Source of the DNA: Anodontia alba
Taxonomy: Eukaryota; Mollusca; Bivalvia; Lucinida; Lucinidae
Assembly: GCA_964016985.1 (NCBI GenBank)
Contig: OZ024821.1
Location: forward strand, 127,805,555 to 127,869,554
DNA length: 64,000 nucleotides
Direction: 5' to 3'
Shown here: piece after piece, positions 1 through 12,900 of the stretch
Position numbering within the stretch: the first letter of the stretch is position 1
Layout: every line of letters starts with the position of its first letter
Made by a program: the position numbers and the translations under genes
Notes under the pieces: generated by a model
Told to the model about the DNA's origin: nothing
Database searches by the model: none
The model's input: only the letters and a program-made list of their open reading frames with translations

Positions 1-460
1 ACACTTGGTCTCTAAGGTAAGGAAGGTGTATTGGCAGAATGGTGGCCAAGGACCAATAACTCTTGGAGTTATGTCCCTTCATAGGTCTTTGCCATTCTTT
101 AAAATTTTCGTAACAGATTTTTCAGGAACTAAGAAAGCTAGAAAGCTGAAAGTTCATATAAACATGGACAATGACTGGATGTATCCTGTATACCACAATA
201 AGGGTCAAAGGGCCATAACTCTTGGAGTTAGTCCCTTGGTAGGTTTTCAAAAAATTCAAATGCATTTTGCTCAATAACTTTAATATTTGTGGTCCTACTT
301 TGATGAAACTTATACTATACTTGGTCCCGAAGGCAAGGAAGGTGTAGTGGCAAAATCTTGGAGCTATGTCCTTTGGGAGGTTTTCAAATTTTGCCGTTCT
401 TGAAAAACAGATTTCTCAGGAACTAATAAAGCTAGAAAGCTCTGATAGCGCTGCAGCGGG
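1..460. repeat. Degenerate tandem repeat, about two units
   Basis: Phrases such as aaggaaggtgta, taactcttggagt and caggaactaa(t/g)aaagctagaa recur between 14-160 and 326-440, giving about two units of roughly 280 bp. The reading frame across it is a by-product. It resembles the tandem-repeat cores of other elements in this window and continues off the left edge. Confidence 0.55.
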
Positions 461-464
461 ACTA

Positions 465-680
465 TAGTCAAATCCTCTGACAGCTCTAGTTTAGTTTTAG
501 ATAATGTGCTTTTTTGCAGAAAAAATAAATGTTGACATTTTCTCTAATTTCTCCATGAAACATATATTGTTAGTCTTTCTGATAAGCGCCTCTCATAGAT
601 TTTTTTTCTAATGAGTACCCAAAACATACACTTTCATGGAGAAATAAGAAAAAATATTACTCTGGATACCGGATTAGCAC
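465..680. mobile_element. Degenerate fold-back MITE, core type 1
   Basis: Holds tttctccatgaaacatat, gataagcgcctc, taatgagtacccaaaacata and ggagaaataagaaaaaatatt in the order seen in intact copies such as 1843-2034. Termini are decayed (ctctagtttag / ctctggata). Confidence 0.5.
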
Positions 681-900
681 AATTTGATTGGTCAAGAATA
701 ACTACAAAACAGCCTCTACATTTCGATAAATCCACCGAGGATGAATCTTGGAGCTATTTTCTTCACGTAGATTTCTAAAATAAACTATTTTACTCACATT
801 TTCAATGTAAATATGCCTGAGTTTTATGGATTTTATCAGTGTGTAAACACTGGCAAATCACTTAGACTTTATGAGTGATTCACCAGCATTTACACATTGA

Positions 901-1105
901 AAAACACGCCTATATAATTTTGACCCCTGTAAACCCCACTTTTATTTAGTAAAACTGGGGTTTACAGGGGTATGCATTATTTTTCTTACTTCTGCTCAAA
1001 AACATGTTTTGAGCAGAAATATGAAAAATATCAGAATTCTTTTTATCTGAAAATTTTCAGTTTTTGGTGGTAAAATTTTCAGTATATTTGAATAGGCATG
1101 TTTTC
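901..1105. mobile_element. Fold-back MITE, terminus type J
   Basis: Left end AAAACACGCCTAT and right end AATAGGCATGTTTT are inverted. Inside is a GC-rich hairpin (CCCTGTAAACCCCA pairs with TGGGGTTTACAGGG) and a second palindrome at TTTTGAGCAGAAAT. Other copies: 9741-10008 and the incomplete copy at the right edge, about 63888-64000. Confidence 0.7.
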
Positions 1106-1276
1106 GTAATGATCCACAAAAAAAATAAAATTCATTCCTATAATAATTTCATTATAATCATATTTTAATAATTATCATGCTTCAATGAACACTCATATAA
1201 GCTTCTCTATACCTTGTTTAGAACTGTCAGATCATTGTACATGTAGTATAGTTCTCTGTTTTCTGATCTTTTCCAG

Positions 1277-1372
1277 GAATGTGAAAGAATAGCCAATGAG
1301 GGCAGGTTTAAATTACGGGATTTATTGCATGTTCCAATGCAGCGAGTCTTAAAATACCATCTCTTATTAAAG
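1277..1372 (+). CDS. Vav: Vav exon: DH domain, conserved region 3
   Basis: Acceptor tttccag precedes the exon and donor gtatt follows AAG; 32 codons, phase 0 at both ends. It encodes [17 protein letters not shown] followed by [15 protein letters not shown], the most conserved helix of the Vav DH domain. The lysine in RVLKYH corresponds to the DH residue that contacts the GTPase switch region. I see no earlier DH exon in the first 1276 bases. Confidence 0.93.
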
Positions 1373-4300
1373 GTATTAATTCTGCTTTTTATCCTCTCAT
1401 TAACCCTTGCCATACTGAAAAAATTAAAATGGCAGGCTCGCTTCTAATTTTCAGCCAATCAGGTTACTTGATCCAAGTTGTTGATACAATTTCACATACT
1501 TAGTGACAAACAGTGCAGATGCAGTCAGATCATTTGGCTTCTTTAGAAGCTAACTGATCTTGCTCTATACTGTTTGCAAAGGCAGGGCATATCCAGGTTA
1601 CGCAGGACCAGAGATTGTTTGTTTGTGTTGAGGTTTTACGGCCCAGTCAACCCAATGGGGTCATGTTGAGCGCGGTCAGTTTACCTAACCACACATTTAC
1701 TGGGCAGGCTTAGTCCTCTAAGTGGTTAATCAGTATTGTGCACATTCTTTCACCAGAAAAGGACCAGAGATAAATGTAATTTCTGATGGCTTCAAGATTT
1801 TGTAGCTCCACGTAAAGTTTTGTGTAAGAAGTAGATTGTGAGCATAGCTACAGATAAGAGGGGTATCCACATAATATTTTTCTTATTTCTCAAGGAAAAC
1901 ATATGTTGTGGGTATTCATTAGAAGCGCCTCAGGGAGGTGCTTCTAATGAGTACCCACAACATATGTTTTCATTGAGAAATAAGAAAGATATCAGCAGTT
2001 TTCGGATGAAAAAAGTGCCTTATCTGTTGCTATGTTGTGAGGCTCTATCTGTCCTGTAATTCTGTAAAGTGATATGCCTGTATGGGGCCAGGCTTTTAGC
2101 TCAATAGCTTGGTGGCACGTCTGACTGCAGATCCAGAGGTCACAAGTTTGAATCCCAGCCTGTTTGCATGACTCATTGAGGTTTTATCATGCTTATTCAA
2201 GAAGGGCTTGGAATGCAGCAATAAAGTTTAAAAAAATGATGATATTGGGTTGACCCTGATCTTTATTTTTTTTTCTCACCTTAGCACAAAGTGCTGAAGG
2301 TGGTCTGTTATGATAGGTCAGTGTCCGTAGTGCATCCTCCATCGTGCATAGTCAATAATTCGCTGAGAGATGCAAAATTTCAACTGATGTGTGTACACGT
2401 GCCGCATTGAAATTCCCCAGAGATAGTCCTACTTTGATTCTTCAAAATCATATAGCCTTTTATGTGATTGTATAAGGTATGATAACTTACTCCTGTGGTG
2501 CCAATAGTGTTGATTTGTTATTTGCCAGGAACTAATAAAAACTACAGACAGATCAACAGATGAGAAAAGAAATTTAGAAGTAGCTTTGGAAGCCATGCAA
2601 GTAAGTAAAGAGATAATTTGACCTATGGCCATTGTATGCGAAATTATGACAAATGGATATATTCTTAGTTTCACAGAATACGAGGGATGTTCGAAATGAA
2701 TTGCTTATTTCTATCTGGAGACTTCAAATTTCAAGTTAGCCCAAAAGTACTCATTTCATGCCCTCAAAGTACTCCCCGTGGCTAGAAATGCAAAGTTTCA
2801 GCCGATGAAGGCGTCACGGTACGCTGATGTGGGCACAGTAATGAGGTACTGATGAATGGCAGATCCAAGTGCCTGTCGCCCAGCAAGGAATGCTTTCAAT
2901 TTTGGAAACAAAAAGAAATCACATGGGGCAAGGTCTGGGGAATACGGGGGATGAGGCAAAACAGTTACTTTTTCTTTCTTCAAAACCGCCATAACTATTG
3001 CGGAGGTATGAGCTGGGGCATTGTCATGTAGAAGACGGACATGTTTAAAACCAGTGGCAGGGCATTGTTTCTGATATTTTTTCAGTTTCTTCAGTACTAC
3101 GTCTTTATAGTACTTTCCGGTGATGCGTTTGCCCTTTTTCACTGGCACTTTTATTGGGACTCCTTCACCAGAGAAGAAGATTGCATACAAAACCTTCTTT
3201 GTACTCAAAGAACGTTTGGCAGTTATTGGGCGTTTGCTGTGTTTAGTGGCCCAGATCTTATTGCTAACCTTTCTGACGGGCTCAAAATAATGGACCCAGG
3301 TTTCATCACCTGTGACGACATTGGCAAACTGCTTTTTGTCATATTTTGGAAACATTTGAAGCAGCTTTTTGGCCACTTTAACCCGTTGCCGCTTTTGCTC
3401 GTCAGTCAACAGATGTGGCACCCATCTAGCAGAAATCTTTCTGACTTTCAAATGCTTCTTCAAAATAAGGTGAACCGTTGATAGTGATATGCCTACCTTT
3501 CGTGCAATATCACGGACTGTAAATCTGGCATCTCCTTCAATGATTTCCTTTATTTTGGAAACGATTTCTTTACGAGATGCAGATTTTGGCCTACCTGATT
3601 TCGGTGCATTTTTGATGGACTCTACACCAGACTTAAATTTCTTTTTCCACCGCCGAACTGTGTCATAAGACACACAAGAAGGTCCAAAAGCAGTAGAAAT
3701 TTCAGTCATCAGCTTCTTCAAAGAACAACCAAGTTTTGATGTAAGCCCGTATTTCATCTTTTTTGTCGACGCTTCTACCAACCATTTTTACTGCAGTGGT
3801 CAATGACTGCGTGTATTCAAATGGTAAATTTTATGTCTTACACTTAGTCTAACATGTACATTTATACACCATTGTGTAGATATTGAATAACCCTATACAA
3901 GTATGTATTGGTTTTTATCGTGCCCCACGTGGATATCGAGCTAGAGGATAATAAGCAGTTCATTTCAAACATCCCTCGTATAGAGAATTTTACATTTCAT
4001 TCAGACATATATCATGAATTTGTCAGCAGTACACAGAATGTGATCAAGATTAAATTTATTAATTTCTTATCTATGTTTTCTACAATTCCCAGTTCATGTT
4101 TATTCTCAAATAATCTGTTGATTGTCTTTTTCTTTCTTAATTTTTTTTTATATTTTAGCATTGTTAAATTGAGCATATTGAAGTAAGAATATAAGAAGTT
4201 TGAAAGGAATTTTGGAATACTAAATTCTGGCTTTTATAATTCTTGGACTTTGTTGCCTGCATAAGTTATAAAGACTTTCTACCAGACACTATCAGACAGA

Positions 4301-6870
4301 AGGCTTTCTATTCTCAGTTCGCCATTAAAAATATGTTGTGGGTACTCATTAGCAGCTCCTCAGTGAGGCCTTTCAAATAAGTACCCACAACATATTTTTT
4401 ATGGAGAAATAAGAAAAAGTTTCCCAAAATTATCACCAAATATTCCTTCTTAAGTCTTTTGATGTCCAAATATGTAAAACGTGAACATTTTGTCCTGATT
4501 TATCAGCATATGTAACTTGACACATATTTAAAAATGAACTTTTTTCAGGATTTATCAGTATATGTGAATAAAGTGACACATATTTAAAAATAAATTTACA
4601 TTTTTCAGGATTTGTCATTAAATGCAAATAGACACATATTTAACCCTTAAAGCACCAATCACAACTGCAGCAGACGACATTTTGAATTTTTTTTTTTTTT
4701 ATTTTTTTTAAAGAAAACAAGTCTTGATATTTCATGTGAATTGTCTGCTTGGTAGACGATTCACATGAAATATCATGACTTGTTTTCTTTGAAAAATTAA
4801 AAAAAATAAAAATAAATATCGTCTGCTACAGATTTTGCTTGGCGCTTTAAGGGTTAAAAATTAATTTTCTTTTTCAGGATTTATCATTATATGTGAATGA
4901 AGTGAAGAGAGATAATGAGTCCCTATTGTTAATACAGGAGATACAGAACAGTATTGTTGATCTACAAATGGTAGGACTTGATTACAGTTGACTCTCGTTA
5001 ACTTGAATTCCAAGGGACTCTCTGAAACACTTTGAGATATCCGTACCTCAACTTATCAGAGTTGCGGAAGTGAGGAAAACAATAAATCGAACAACCACAT
5101 TTAACAAATAAATATGTAATTTGACTCCTGAAGCTAGAAATAAATAGAAAATAATGTGGAAAAGAGGAGAAATTGCTCCTTAGCAATTTCTTTTTTCCAC
5201 AATATTTTGTTACCTGTTCTTAGATTTCGATGTTAAAACAAGGACTTGATTACAGTTGACTCTCGTTATCTCGAATTCCTAGGGACTCTCTGAAACACTT
5301 TGAGATATCCGTACCTCAACATATCAGAGTTGCGGAAGTGAGGAAAACAATAAATCGAACAACCACATTTAACAAATGAATATGTAATTTGACTCCTGAA
5401 GCTAGAAATAAATAGAAAATATTGTGGAAAAGAGGAGAAATTGCTCCTTAGGAGGAGCAATTTCTCCTCTTTTCCACAATATTTTGTTACCTGTTCTTAG
5501 AATTCGATGTTAAAACAGGGACCAGAATTTCACTTCGATATAAGCAGTTATTCGAGATAAGCGAGGTCGAGGTAATGAGGGTCGACTGTACTTTCATTCC
5601 GATAGTGTGTATAGCTCTAAATAATACACTTTTTTTTTCGTGCAAAAAGTTTGGGGGTGGTCGGGTGGTGCGAAGGTGTCGTGTATCTTATGTCACCGGG
5701 GCGTCCAACTGATATTGGCTTACAGTTGGGCAAGGCCTGCTATCCTTGTAGCAGGTAAGGGTAGAGGGGGAATGTTTTTATTTCTTCTGTTTCTTCACTT
5801 TCGTTCCTGTTCCTCTTTCTTCCCTGTTCCTCTCTTTCATCTCTTCGACTATCTCTTCTATCACTCTTCTCCCTTTCTCTGGGAGACGACACAAAATGAC
5901 CCACAAGGGTTGACGTGTCGTTAAACCCCAACACAATCAATCGTGCAAAAAGTATTGATATTTTAATTATTCTCTTCAAAAACATAACTTGTGGGTACTT
6001 ATTACAATCACCTCACTGACGTACTTTTAGTGAGTACCAAAAACTTAAGTTTTTGTGGAGAAATAAGAAAAACATTTATAAGGATACCTTCTTCTTTATC
6101 TAGAGCTCTCAGATATCCACATTACAACAAACACTGCTTCATTATGCTATATGTGACCGCCTATTTGTGGACAGAGCCCATCTTTTAACCCTTAAAACAC
6201 CAAGCAAAAATTGTAGCAGACAACATTCTAATTTTTTTTTTTATCTTTCAGAGAAAACAAGTCTTGACATTTTATGTGTCTCGTCTGCCAAGCAGATAAT
6301 TCACATGAAATGTCAAGACTAGTTTACTCTGAAAAATAAAAAAAAATAATAATAATTGTCGTCTGCTGCTGTTGTGATTGGTGCTTTAAGGGTTAATCAT
6401 TTTGTTTTGTTAAAGCATTAGCATTGTATCAACAAATTTTTAGAAGTATCATATTTTGCCAAAATGTCAAGTTTTCATTTGTTTAGCCATCATATGGGCC
6501 GCGCCATGGGAATATGTGTCTTCGGCATATGAGGATAGAGGCCTAGATCAGCCTGCGCATCCATGCAGTCTGATCAGGACCTTCACTGTCTGCTAACAGA
6601 ATCATTAGAAACTAAAAAATATATCAATAGAGGGCAATGGCCCAGCAGATGAGACTGAGCATGTACATGATGATCTGTGCATGTTGCACATGTTCAAAGG
6701 CACTTTTTGCTTGACACAGCTCATATCTTTTTGTTCTACTTTCAACCTCTTAAATTGTATGACAAAGCAAATGAAGGCCCAGTCATAAAGTAGAGATATT
6801 CCTAATAATGCTAATAATTCTTGTGAAAGTAGTTAAAACGAATAAAACTGGTAAAAAATTAAAATTAAAT

Positions 6871-6905
<35 letters not shown>

Positions 6906-9900
6906 GTTAGTAACCTTTAACTCTTGCCATGCCAAATAAATTAAGGTGCCACTACCACTTCTAATTTTCAGCCAATCAGATTACTTGATCTGTTTTGTTG
7001 ATGCAAATTCATATAATAATGACAAATAGTGTAGATCCAGATCAGTTGGCTTCGTGATCTGGATCTACACTGTTTGCAAAGGCAGGGTATATCCAGGTTC
7101 AGCAGGACTAGAGTAAATACTTGTGGATGTGTCTCAGTGTAAAATGCTGGGTGAGTGGTAAAGAGTAAAAACCCTGATTTTCTTGCACACCAGATAAAGA
7201 AATCCTGGATTTAACCCTGGAATAGAAATTCTTATCCTACCCTGGTTATCTTACCCATGGTAAGATAAATATTGAGGATTCTCATGTGTTTGATACGCAC
7301 TGGTTGTAATGGACATCATTTACACCATCAATAAGGTTTACGCCACTGAATGTAATGACATCATTAAACACCACAGTAATTTCATCACAATATGGCGGAC
7401 ATCAGCAATTGAAGTGACTGCATTATTAAAAAAGCAAGCTAAGTGATGTCAGACTCAGATCGCGCCAATCACCCCTACCTACTACCCCTCACACCAAAGA
7501 TCTAAGTCTACATTGTTTGCTTTGTCTGTCTCAAAATTTGAACACCTCAGTGACTACCATTCATGTGTCTATAATCTGTGCCGGCTGAATGGCAAATTGC
7601 GCAGACCCTGAACATCATTACCTTAAATATTTGGATTGACATTGACAGAGCAAACAGTGCAGACCCATATCAAACTGCTCCTTATATATATTCTGAATAT
7701 TTGGACATAAAGCCTTAGCAAGGAGCTATTTGATCTGGGTCTGCATTTTTTTTGCTCAGGCACGTCTGTCAGAATATTTACAGTAAATATTTTTTTTTTT
7801 TTTTTTTCAGCCCCAAAATACATCCCTAAAAGATTATGGTAGATTACAGAAAGATGGAGAGTTAAAAGTAAAAAGTCATTTAGATACTAGAATACGAACT
7901 AGGTAAGTTACAGTAGATGTTGGTGGTAGAGTGAAGGTAGGGTCTCCTGTATTTGAGCAAGGGAGGCATCAGAGGAATTGTTAAGGAGGGGTATTTAGTG
8001 ATAATTCTGAGATAATTTTTCTTATTTCTCCATTAAAACATATGTTGTGGGTACTCAATAGAAGCACCTCGCTGAGGTGCTTCTAATGAGTACCCACAAC
8101 ATATGTTTTTATGAAGAACTGGAGAAAATTATCCCATAATTATCACCAAATACTTTTCTTAACAATTCCTCTGGAGGCATCTTAGTATTGCTTCTTCTCC
8201 TGCACATTAATGACATAGATACTGTCATTCAATTTTTCCATCATCCTTGTTTCTCTCTATCATCTACCAGCTCTTCTGTCCTTTTTTTCCTTTCTCTGGG
8301 AGAGGATGCAAAACCCACAAGGGTTGGTTTGTCATTAAGGACACAGAAAAAAGAAGTGGAATTAGAGTCCAACTCAAGAATTAAATATACACATGCAAAT
8401 GCCAGGCATTTGCTGGCATGAAGGTTGTGTTTTATGTTCATTCATTCATCTGTCATTACTGACAATGACCAATCCTAATCAACTGTGTGATGTGTTATTA
8501 TTTGTATGTTCTAAGGTGGCTGATGAGACTAATCTTAGCTCAAAACTGCCTGTTACAGATAGACCAAGAGAGGTCTGAGAAAGAAAGCTCTGTTGGTGAT
8601 GCCTTAGCTCTGGCTTTCCGCTGTGCACATTTCTGCTCGGCTTCGCTGATTCTTTTTGCTTCGTATTCACCAACACTCCTTCTTATGAGGCCTCGCCACT
8701 TTGTTTGATCCTGTGCAATCTGTTCCCACGACTCTGTTGGTATGTTGAAGTTCCTAAGGGAGGCTTTGAGGGCGTGCTTGTATCGCTTCTTCTGACCACC
8801 ATGGGAGGGTTTTCCAACTTGTAGTTCTCCACAGAGGATTTTCTTTGGCAAACATTCATCAGGCATTCTGGTAACATGGCCTGTCCATCTTAACTGTGCC
8901 AATTTTATATAGAACCAAACTGCCTGTGTGCAGGTCCGCAACTACAGCTTCCAGTGTTTCCTCACCTGCTGATTCGCCACTCGCCCATCGCCACTCGCCC
9001 ATTGCCACAGGGCTTTTGTATGACTTGCATATGTGTGCTTGCTGTGAATGTGTGTTGCTGATTAAGATGACATGCGCTGTGAATTGGATTATAGTGAGGG
9101 AGAGGCGTGCAGAGTCAACCTCACTCTCTCGTCCTGACCTAGCTGGATCCAGAGGTAAGACAGTGTCAGGACATCTGGAACTAAGCCCGGATGCAGTGGA
9201 TGACCATGACTTCTGTTGTGCCATGTCATGCTCTCCATGCTCCACAACATGCTGCTGCATTACCGTTTGAGCAGTTGAATCATAGTAATGATTTCCTCCG
9301 CCCCAGCTGCCGAAGCAGACTTTACATAACTAGAACAGGCAAATCCAGATATGCAGGTTTTTGTTTGGAGTTGCCAACTCCTAGATGGATTGCCGACCAG
9401 GGCTTGAGAGCTCATCTACCCTATTTGCTAGATATCGCTACACAGATTTGGTTAACAGCTATATAGAAGCAGTAACTTAAATGTCTTATGTTTTATGTAC
9501 GATGTCTTCAGAAGATGTTGAAAATATTTCACAGTATTTACTTGGTGGCAGTGTAAGGAGTTGGGATGAACAAATTGTACTTTGGTGACCTTCACTTAAA
9601 TAATTTTCAATGTTGCTGGGAATTGAGTTTTAGGTTGAAGTTAATTTTATTATTATTCTGCAGTCTTGATATAGTAGCCTTTTAATTAATGAAAATATTA
9701 GGTTTGCATAAACTGAGTACTGCAAATACTTTGTCATTACAAAAACACGCCTATTCGAATATATTGAAAATTTCACCACACAAAAAAAATGAAAGTTCAG
9801 ATAAAAATTCTGATATTTTTTCATATTTCTGCTCAAAACATAGATTGTGGGTACTCATTAGAACTGCCTTGCCGAGACAGTTTTAACGAGTACCCACAAT

Positions 9901-12900
9901 CTATGTTTTGAGCAGAAATAAGAAAACTAATGTATACCCTTGTAAACCCCAGTTTTACTATATAAAAGTGGGGTTTAAGGAGGTCAAAATTATATAGGTA
10001 TGTTGTCGTGATGTGAATTGTGCTCCTCAGGGTATGGACATAACTGCAGATAAACAGAGTATTCAGAAACAATTGCTGTTATTATTGCACTAAAACATAT
10101 CTAATGGCTACTCTTTGGTGTTACCTTGCTGAACAAAAAATGATCCCCATTTATCACCTGTGCTAGAGATAAGTGCATATTTTTTAACCTTTCCTACTCT
10201 CTGGGCTAATTCAACAGACACCAGATTTATGATATTTTTTCTAACTTTTCCAGGAAGAAAACAGGATTTGACAGTTCATGCAAATTTTCTCCATTGGTGA
10301 CAATTTGCATGAGATGTCAAATCCTGTTTCCTTGGGAAACATAAGAAAAATATTTCGAAATGTCATCTGCTGAAAATTTTACCCAGAGTGCTAAGCTTTA
10401 AGAAGAATTGCTTATATGAATATGATAGATACTTATTAATGACATAGATACTTATTAATGACATTAATGACATAGATACTTATTAATGACATTGGAGTCA
10501 GTTTGCAGGTAATTTCAAATCTGTTTCCTGGGAAAATTAAGAAAAATATTACAAAATGTAGTCTGCTGAAAATTTTACCCAGAGTACTAAGTGTTGAAGA
10601 CGTGATACCAAATTACCAGTACTGACTTATCACACAGTGCTTGTGACATTTTAATTTTTGCTTAGTCTGCAAAGCTGGTATTAAAGCATTGTAATGAAGC
10701 TTTATCATTTTTCTTCTAGGTATATTTTCCTGTTTGACAAGGTTATGTTAATGGCCAAATCCAAGGTGAGTTGTCATAACGTCTTATTTTCTATTTCAGT
10801 TCTCCCCTTTTCATCACAATTTTGCTTGTTAGGCTTTGAATTTACTGTTTGTCTTCACAGAAACCATAGCTCCATATAAGAGTGGGTATCAGCAAAATAG
10901 TTTTCTCATTTCTCTATGAAAACGTATGTTCAGGTTACTCATTAGAAGCACCTAACTGAGGGGCTTCTAATAAGTACCCACAACATGTGTTTTCTTGGAG
11001 AGATAAGAAAAATATCAGTTGTTTGGTTTGAAAAAGTGCCGTATCTGGAGCTGTGGTCAAACACATAGTTATTTAATTAACATATTCTTGTATTGTGGTT
11101 CTGTCTGTCCACACTCAGTTTTATGTTATAGCTGTAAGCTTCTGAATCATTTTTAGTATCCGGTATTTTAAGTCATTAATGCTTACGCTCCCAAAAAGAG
11201 ATTTTGTAAGTCTTTTACAAACAATGTAGACCCAGATCAGATGCCACAAAATAAGGTGTCTGATCAGGGCTAATACTGTAAGCTTTTAAATATAAGAATT
11301 TCTATAAATAATAGTAAAATAATCCAGACTCTCCATAAACTGGAAATGGACTTTTCCAAAGATTGAGACAGAAGAGTCCACTAGGCGTTAATGGGTTAAT
11401 CTGCTGTAAACTGGGTCTTATTTATGAGAAATTTATCTTTAGTCAGAGAATGACTAGGCTCATCAGACAGTTGGCAAATATGAAAATCTACCATATTTAC
11501 CCAAAATACTTGGACACCTTAACTTCTTGCCAGACTCAGTGGCTCAGTAGGAGGCACGTCTGATTGGTGATGGAGGTCGCGGGTTCCATCCCCGCTGGGT
11601 TAGGTAACATTCTTTAGTGGAGATTGATCGTGAAATATTTTCTACTGTCATTTTCTCCCTTCCACTAATCCAAGAAAAGCACTTGTCAGTTTTGGGCGAA
11701 AGAATGTGCACAAGTACTGGTTTACCAGTCTTAGAGGACTAAGCCTGCCCAGGAAAGTGTTGCAACGTAAACTGACCAATTTGATAACACCTTAACCCTT
11801 GTCATGCTGAATAAATTAAGATGCCATGCCCAGTTCTAATTTCCAGCCAATCAGATTACATGATCTGGGTTTTTTATAGAAATTCACATACTTAATGACA
11901 AACAGTGCAGATCCAGATCAGTTGGCTTCTTCAGAAGCCAACTGATCTGGATCTACACTGTTTGCTAAGACAGTACATGTCGTGCTCAGCAAGAGAAGTT
12001 TAATGGGTGGACTGGGCAGTAAAACCTCAACCAAACAAATCCCCACCTTAACTCCTTGCCATATTATTCCCAAATGTGTGGCCTCGGTGGCTCAGTTGGA
12101 TGCGCCATCCGACTGGAGACCAGGAGGTCGCGGGTTCAACCCCCGCCGAGGTCAGAAACATTCTTTCATGGAGATTGATCATGAAATATTTCGTGTGGTC
12201 ATTCACTCCCTTCCGCTGATTCAAGAAGGGCAGTTGTCAGTTTCTGGTGAAAGAACGCGCACAATACTGGTTAACTGCTTAGAGGACTAAGTCTGCCCAG
12301 TAAACATGTGGTTAGGTAAACTGACCATGCTCGACATGACCCCATTGGGTTGACTGGGCCGTAAAACCTCAACACAAACAAACAAACAATTCCCAAATGT
12401 GAACAAGATCATTTTACTACCTGTTGATGTGTCTGAAAACTGCTGAATGAGTGGCAAACAGTGTAGACCATGATCAAATGCCACATTCTAGGGCATCTGA
12501 TATGGGTCTGCACTGTTTGTTCAGCCGTGTCTTTCCTAATATTTGGGTAAATATGGTACATTCATTTTCTGTATTAGACATTATGTTTTAAGAAATATGA
12601 CAATATAATGAGCCATTTTCTGATGTTGGAATATCTTGAATAAACTCCATTCAAAAGTAACCCAGTTTTTAATATACAGTAAAACTTCAATGACGCGAAC
12701 ACCAGTAGCTCATTTTTGAGTTCCTAGGAAATTCTTCTGATAGCACAAGAAAGCAAATATTTCGGGATATTTTAGGGAAATTTCCTTATTTTATCATGAA
12801 ACTGTATGTTGAGTGTACTCATTAGTATTGTCTCATTGAGACATTTCTGATGTGTACACTCAACATACCATTATTTTTTTTAGAATTTCAAAAAGACAGC

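Larger units (their letters stand above)
11489..12558. mobile_element. MITE family E carrying two SINEs and a MITE
   Basis: Outer ends TACCATATTTACCC and GGGTAAATATGGTA. Element sequence is visible only at 11489-11532, 12044-12078 and 12390-12558 (core GTGTAGACCATGATCAAATG / GGGCATCTGATATGGGTCTG); the rest is later insertions, each with its own target duplication. Confidence 0.85.

Noticed and set aside
3041..3481. 146-codon plus-strand open frame
   Set aside because: It lies antisense within the mariner transposase, which has clear catalytic motifs on the other strand.
5640..5924. 94-codon frame rich in Phe and Leu, also seen at about 27272 and 49239
   Set aside because: All three are the same SINE 3 read through its pyrimidine-rich middle; the frame is not a protein gene.
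8859..9270. Overlapping open frames on both strands beside the LINE remnant
   Set aside because: No known domain in either; base composition of a CT/CA-rich repeat explains the lack of stops.
12079..12155. tRNA gene
   Set aside because: The head has an acceptor-like stem, T-arm and A/B boxes, but it is the start of a dispersed SINE with a common body, CAAA tail and target duplications; other SINE 1 heads are likewise not tRNA genes.
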